From positions 1-10,080 of the forward strand of contig QGUR01000161.1 of the NCBI GenBank assembly GCA_003242205.1: a stretch of 10,080 nt of DNA, given 5' to 3'. Numbering within the stretch: position 1 is the first letter of the stretch; each line of letters starts with the position of its first letter. A program made the translations under genes and the position numbers. This DNA is from Chloroflexota bacterium (GTDB lineage: Bacteria; Chloroflexota; Anaerolineae; Aggregatilineales; Phototrophicaceae). This document shows positions 6,917 through 10,080 of the stretch, in pieces. Under the pieces are notes generated by a model. The model searched no databases and was not told the origin of the DNA. It saw only the letters and a program-made list of their open reading frames with translations.

Positions 6917-8236
6917 ATGAACCAACTGGCGCGTCAACTTCTGATACTTGAACCTATCCTAATTCTATACCTGATTTACATTTTTTGGTTTCCAGATTCC
7001 AACCGTGTGTGGTCGCTGGCGCTGGCACTTCCGCTGCTGGTACTACGCTGGATCGCGTATGGCCGCTTTCTTAGCGCCACGCCGCTGAACGGCTTCCTGC
7101 TTATCTTTCTGACGCTGGCACTGTTCAATATATTTTTTGCGCCCTATTCACGCGGGAACACAACGCTCACCGTCCCCTTCAGCAACACGACGTTCTCGGT
7201 TCCCTGGGCGTGGGTGATGATCGGCCGCCCGCTACTCGGCATGATCATTTATTTCGTGCTGGTCGAGCACATTCGTCACTACGGCGTCAAAAGCTCTCTT
7301 GTCCTTACCGTCCTGCTAGGCGCGATTGTTGCGGGCCTCGCTCTGGTGGCGACGCAGTGGAACGCGAAATCGATCCGGCTGGCGTTCATTATAGATATGC
7401 TACCGGAGGCTCGCGACTTGTCTATCGCACCCGGCGGCTTCAACGCCAATGAAATTGCCGGCGCTATGGCGTGGCTGGCTCCTCTCACCGGCGCGCTCGC
7501 GTTGTACCGGTGGCGTCCGCGCATCCTGCAGGCGGGCATGATCGTGACTTTCGTCGCCCTGATGCTGGCGCTCTTTCTAGGGCAAAGCCGCCTGGCGCTG
7601 GGCGGTGTATTCGTGGCCCTGACAGGCATCGTCATCCTGCTGATTCGACGGGGTTACAAACAATGGCTGGCGTTCGCGGGGTTGCTACTGTTGGCGGTTG
7701 CCGAAGGCGTGCTGGTCTTCAACATCGGCGCGCCCCCGGCGCAGGCCGAGCGCCTTGAAACGCGCGACGAGATCACGGTCAACCGGCGGCTCGAAATGTG
7801 GGAACAGGCCGGTCGCATCATGATCGACTATCCACTGACAGGCGTGGGCATGAACATGTATCGCGACGCGCGCGTCCGCGCCGATTATCCCGTCACTACC
7901 TACGAACGCCGCGTGCTGCCACATGCCCACAACGAATTTTTCCAGATCGCGACTGACATGGGCATACCCGGTTTGCTGGTGTTCATCGGGATCTATGGCG
8001 CGGCTGCTTATATGGTCTGGCAGTGTTGGCAATCCGGAAATGACGCCGCGCGTATCGTCGGCGTGGCGACGGGAGCGGCGCTGCTGGCGCACGCGCTCTA
8101 TGGCCTCGGCGACGCGGTCGCCCTGTGGGATCGCTTCGCCTTCGTCTTCTGGTGGGTACTCGGTATTCTCGGCGGGCAGTACGTCAGGCTGCGCCAGGAC
8201 AATGTATCGCACGAAGCGAGCGTTATTTCTAACTAA
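6917..8236 (+). CDS. O-antigen ligase/polymerase (Wzy_C) family membrane protein
   Basis: A 439-aa polytopic inner-membrane protein with about 12 hydrophobic segments: near 8-25, 31-48, 57-74, 100-117, 127-146, 178-197, 204-221, 227-243, 250-268, then a large loop (269-349), then 350-368, 380-397 and 405-420. This layout and the motifs GQSRLALGG (222-230), WEQAGRIMIDYPLTGVGMN (295-313) and HAHNEFFQIATDMGIPGLL (336-354) are those of the WaaL/Wzy superfamily, which ligates or polymerises lipid-linked glycans on the outer face of the membrane. R291 and H338 are candidates for the functional Arg and His of the periplasmic loop. Ligase and polymerase cannot be told apart by sequence reading. The start is set by AAAGG (6905-6909) 7 nt before ATG 6917. 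It stands alone, without glycosyltransferases nearby, so it may serve a polymer encoded elsewhere. Confidence 0.88.
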   Translation: MNQLARQLLILEPILILYLIYIFWFPDSNRVWSLALALPLLVLRWIAYGRFLSATPLNGFLLIFLTLALFNIFFAPYSRGNTTLTVPFSNTTFSVPWAWVMIGRPLLGMIIYFVLVEHIRHYGVKSSLVLTVLLGAIVAGLALVATQWNAKSIRLAFIIDMLPEARDLSIAPGGFNANEIAGAMAWLAPLTGALALYRWRPRILQAGMIVTFVALMLALFLGQSRLALGGVFVALTGIVILLIRRGYKQWLAFAGLLLLAVAEGVLVFNIGAPPAQAERLETRDEITVNRRLEMWEQAGRIMIDYPLTGVGMNMYRDARVRADYPVTTYERRVLPHAHNEFFQIATDMGIPGLLVFIGIYGAAAYMVWQCWQSGNDAARIVGVATGAALLAHALYGLGDAVALWDRFAFVFWWVLGILGGQYVRLRQDNVSHEASVISN

Positions 8237-8255
8237 ATAACTTAAAGGAACGTTT

Positions 8256-8378
8256 ATGACCCCTTTTCCTGTCGTTGCCCGGTGTATCAATGACAGGAAA
8301 AGGGGCCGGGTTTGCATAAGCTCGCGCCGGCCAGCAACGCCCAACACTACGACGGGGTATGTATTTACTGCTCCGTAA
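8256..8378 (+). CDS. Possible 40-codon ORF with a strong ribosome binding site (doubtful)
   Basis: After the ligase stop codon, AAAGGA (8244-8249) stands 6 nt before an ATG at 8256. The frame begins MTPFPVVARCINDRKRG and runs 40 codons to TAA at 8376-8378, overlapping the 3' end of the convergent isomerase gene. The first 17 codons are themselves the large hairpin at 8260-8305, so the reading frame may be incidental. No similarity is recognised. It could be a remnant of a lost gene start, a small peptide, or chance. Confidence 0.2.
   Translation: MTPFPVVARCINDRKRGRVCISSRRPATPNTTTGYVFTAP
8260..8305. terminator. 18-bp hairpin between convergent genes, probable bidirectional terminator
   Basis: CCCCTTTTCCTGTC (8260-8273) pairs perfectly with GACAGGAAAAGGGG (8292-8305). 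The stem continues through GTTG/CAAT (8274-8277 with 8288-8291, one G·U) to a 10-nt loop. It sits between the stop codons of two converging genes, where a shared terminator is expected. Neither side has a proper T-run (GGGTTTGC on +, GTCATAAAC on -), so it is not a classical intrinsic terminator. It could also stabilise mRNA 3' ends. Confidence 0.6.
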
Positions 8379-8853
8379 TAGTCACTGATATCAGGGCGTC
8401 GCCCTGCCGAATGGCATTGACCACCTTCTGGCCGTCGCCCATGACGCGGCCAAAGACAGCGTGTTGGCCATCGAGCCACGGTGTCGCAACATGGGTGATG
8501 AAAAACTGCGAGCCGTTGGTGTTAGCGCCCGCATTCGCCATGCTAAGCACGCCGGGGCCATCATGCTTCAACGCCAGCGCCGAGGGTTCATCGTCCCAGC
8601 GATAGCCGGGGCCGCCTCGGCCCGTTCCGGTTGGGTCGCCACCCTGGATCATAAAATCCTCAATCACGCGGTGAAACGTCCCGCCATCGTAAAAACCTTC
8701 CCGGGCCAGAAAGGTGAAATTGTTGACCGTCACTGGCGCGCGGTCGGCAAATAGCTCGACATCGAACTCACCCTTGCTGGTCTTGAAATGCGCGATATAG
8801 CGCTTGTTCGGGTCAATCTGCATTGGCGGCGGCGCGCTGTACTGTTTTGCCAT
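8365..8853 (-). CDS. Cyclophilin-type peptidyl-prolyl cis-trans isomerase
   Basis: Catalyses proline cis-trans isomerisation in protein folding. There is no signal peptide, so it is probably cytoplasmic. From ATG 8853 the protein has 162 aa, a normal single-domain cyclophilin with a short leader MAKQYSAPPP. Active-site residues are all present: FHRVI (R62), FMIQGGDP (F67, Q70), NGSQFFIT (113-120), TPWLDG (W126, the cyclosporin-contact Trp of human CypA) and QHAVFG (H131). A frame open to 8892 would add 13 residues, but ATG 8853 has AAGGA at 7-nt spacing and gives the leader I associate with this family in Chloroflexota, so it is preferred. The gene is monocistronic: divergent from the response regulators, convergent with the ligase. 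Confidence 0.94.
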   Translation of the reverse strand: MAKQYSAPPPMQIDPNKRYIAHFKTSKGEFDVELFADRAPVTVNNFTFLAREGFYDGGTFHRVIEDFMIQGGDPTGTGRGGPGYRWDDEPSALALKHDGPGVLSMANAGANTNGSQFFITHVATPWLDGQHAVFGRVMGDGQKVVNAIRQGDALISVTITEQ

Positions 8854-8939
8854 TTGCTTATCCTTACCATTCACATCGAGTTCCACCAGCATACCAGAGA
8901 GGGCGCCAGCTCACCAATCCGCTACTTTCAACACGCCCG

Positions 8940-8968
8940 CTTATAAATTCTTCATGAATCCTGAACAA
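8940..8968 (-). promoter_or_regulatory. Candidate promoter of the isomerase gene
   Basis: Minus-strand TTGTTC (8968-8963), a 17-nt spacer and TATAAG (8945-8940) would start transcription near 8933. The -10 matches at 5 of 6 positions, the -35 only at TTG. A second possibility nearer the gene is TTGGTG-18-TATGCT with an extended TG (-10 at 8894-8889). I cannot choose firmly between them. Confidence 0.35.
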
Positions 8969-8973
8969 TTGAG

Positions 8974-9001
8974 ATATTGAGCGGGTGATGTCCGCCAATA
9001 T
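8974..9001. repeat. Inverted repeat in the isomerase/response-regulator divergent region
   Basis: ATATTG (8974-8979) pairs with CAATAT (8996-9001), and after one unpaired A (8980), GCGG (8981-8984) pairs with CCGC (8992-8995), leaving a 7-nt centre. It lies just upstream of the candidate isomerase -35 and about 125 nt before the first response-regulator gene. It may be an operator or a leader hairpin for the rightward genes. The rest of 8854-9124 contains the candidate isomerase promoters but no gene I can support. Confidence 0.35.
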
Positions 9002-9124
9002 GCACTTAAGATGAGTACTAGACGGTTGAGAGAACGCCGACGTTGACTATTCCCTTTATACAAATTTGATTCGTCGCCGGCCCGTAGTGGGTCATGTCGA
9101 GAGCTATCGCACGAGGGACGAAGT

Positions 9125-9538
9125 ATGCCAAAAGTCCTGTACATCGAGGACAACTTCGACAACCGCCTCCTCGTACGCCGCATTCTGATGGCGTCTGACC
9201 ATGGCTTTGACATCGTCGATGTCGACAACGCAAAGGACGGGATCGAAATAGCACGCGCCAACCCGCCTGACATCATTCTGATGGATGTCAGCATGCCGGA
9301 AATGGATGGGTTGTCTGCCACCCGTCAGCTACGCGAAATCGAAGAGCTGAAGACGGTGCCAATCGTCGCAATTACGGCGAACGCTATGGAAGGCGATAGA
9401 GAACGCACACTCAACGCCGGCTGTGACGGATACATTCGGAAGCCTATCGATGTCGACAAGCTACCCGACCAAATTCTCGCCTACATCAGGAGTCGGAATG
9501 AACGAAGCGCCAGGCGCGAAGCAGATAGCGCCGATTGA
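9125..9538 (+). CDS. Single-domain (CheY-like) response regulator
   Basis: A 137-aa stand-alone receiver with no output domain. The phospho-acceptor is D54 in LMDVSMPEMDG; the acidic pocket is E8/D9 in YIEDN; the switch Thr is T84 in VAIT; the conserved Lys is K106 in YIRKP. All catalytic positions are intact, so it should take phosphate from a histidine kinase and pass the signal by protein contact or phosphorelay. The sequence type resembles DivK-like receivers and the receivers of hybrid kinases. The start is fixed by GAGGG (9113-9117) 7 nt before ATG. After the receiver there is a short charged tail (about 122-137) whose codons overlap the start of the next receiver gene, so the two are translationally coupled. 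The cognate kinase is not in the window. Confidence 0.92.
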   Translation: MPKVLYIEDNFDNRLLVRRILMASDHGFDIVDVDNAKDGIEIARANPPDIILMDVSMPEMDGLSATRQLREIEELKTVPIVAITANAMEGDRERTLNAGCDGYIRKPIDVDKLPDQILAYIRSRNERSARREADSAD

Positions 9539-9938
9539 GCCGAGCGAGGCACACGTCCTCGTCGTCGAGGACAACGTACCGAATTTCGTGCTCATTGCCC
9601 GTATGTTGGCCTTTATGGGCGTCCAGCGCTGTGAATGGAAAACTTCCGGCTGGCAAGTCGTGCAGTTTGCGGACACGCTCCCACGAGTTGACCTCATCCT
9701 CATGGACATCCGGCTACCTTATGAGGATGGATACCAGGCATTGCAGAAGCTGCGCGCCAACCCGCGCTTGAAGGATACCATCGTCTGCGCGGTGACCGCC
9801 GAAGCCAGCGAAGACCAGATGCGGCGAGCCAAGAAGGCAGGCTTCAACGGCTTTCTGGGCAAACCACTGGACCCCGACCGTTTCCCCAATCAGATCCGCC
9901 GCCTGCTGTCCGGCGAAGAAGTGTGGGAATGGAAGTGA
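9498..9938 (+). CDS. Second single-domain response regulator, overlapping the first
   Basis: A 146-aa receiver with an N-terminal extension of about 17 residues, then HVLVVEDN (acidic pair E24/D25), phospho-acceptor D70 in LMDIRLPYEDGY, T100 in CAVT and K122 in LGKPLD: a complete phosphorylation site and no output domain. Between helix 1 and strand 3 it carries CEWKTSGWQVVQFADTL instead of the usual G.EAL stretch. The frame is open further upstream to 9423, but ATG 9498 has AGGAG (9488-9492) at 5-nt spacing and starts the domain properly. It overlaps the previous gene by 41 nt in another frame, so both are made from one message, and it is followed 35 nt later by another well-initiated frame. 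Likely part of a phosphorelay with a kinase encoded to the right or elsewhere. Confidence 0.9.
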   Translation: MNEAPGAKQIAPIEPSEAHVLVVEDNVPNFVLIARMLAFMGVQRCEWKTSGWQVVQFADTLPRVDLILMDIRLPYEDGYQALQKLRANPRLKDTIVCAVTAEASEDQMRRAKKAGFNGFLGKPLDPDRFPNQIRRLLSGEEVWEWK

Positions 9939-9973
9939 TTATACGCAAGCCATAACCGGCAGGAGCCTGCTGC

Positions 9974-10080
9974 ATGAGCACATTGCCCGACCTTCGCGAC
10001 CTGAGCGACGTGCTGAAGGTGCTGGCCGAGGACATTCATAGCAAATCGACCTCCGCCAAGAACACTGTTTTTTAAAAAAT
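9974..10080 (+). CDS. Start of a third gene of the signalling cluster, cut or frameshifted at the window end
   Basis: AGGAG (9961-9965) stands 8 nt before ATG 9974, 35 nt after the second receiver's stop, so this looks like a real gene in the same operon. The frame begins MSTLPDLRDLSDVLKV and goes on through LAEDIHSKSTSAKN, a leucine-heavy, probably helical stretch. It meets TAA at 10073-10075 inside a T6A6 run after 33 codons. Either it is a very small protein, or an error in the homopolymer at a sequence end has broken the frame of a longer gene. A kinase would fit the neighbours, but no kinase motif is visible. Confidence 0.45.

Noticed and set aside
7685..8479. A 264-codon minus-strand frame across the ligase 3' end and the isomerase
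   Set aside because: It is antisense to the conserved Wzy_C segment and overlaps the cyclophilin gene in another frame. Its translation has no recognisable motif and it crosses the hairpin at 8260-8305.

Overview
The window reads as a piece of a moderately GC-rich bacterial chromosome. My best guess is Chloroflexota. That rests on family resemblance I recall, not on a search: the cyclophilin with the N-terminal leader MAKQYSAPPP, the ATPase-like/BTAD regulator, and the mixture of adrenodoxin-type ferredoxin reductase, SelA and stand-alone receivers. No transposase, phage gene, CRISPR array, tRNA or rRNA was seen.

Layout. Positions 1-6718 are transcribed leftwards. At the left edge is the first codons of an unidentified gene (1-37), then an RDD-family membrane protein gene (136-548) that appears frameshifted in its first membrane helix, each bounded by an intrinsic terminator. 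Next comes a four-gene leftward cluster, read from right to left: a small four-helix membrane protein, selenocysteine synthase SelA, an M24 metallopeptidase (Xaa-Pro type) and an FprA/adrenodoxin-reductase-type NADPH-ferredoxin reductase. It starts at a -10 box that would give a leaderless message near 5318 and ends at a 12-bp terminator hairpin at 633-662. Upstream of it is a separate leftward gene (5417-6718) for a SARP/BTAD-type regulator whose N-terminal ATPase-like domain keeps a Walker B motif but lacks a recognisable Walker A. It has its own promoter (TTGACT-18-TATAGT) and terminator.

Divergently from the regulator runs an O-antigen ligase/polymerase (Wzy_C) family membrane protein (6917-8236, +). 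Its upstream region holds ATAG motifs with an 8-bp period, a plausible regulator site. It converges on a cyclophilin-type peptidyl-prolyl isomerase (8365-8853, -), with a large 18-bp hairpin between the two. A second divergent region (8854-9124) separates the isomerase from a rightward signalling cluster. That cluster has two single-domain response regulators whose genes overlap by 41 nt (9125-9538 and 9498-9938), followed by the start of a further well-initiated gene (9974-) that hits a stop in an A/T run at the very end of the window.

What links them: the left half is household redox, selenium and peptide metabolism. The right half is envelope polysaccharide and phosphorelay signalling. I see no complete novel system. 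The items most worth a second look are the regulator with the degenerate P-loop and its possible operator repeats, the unusual operon company of selA, the broken RDD gene, and the overlapping receiver pair.
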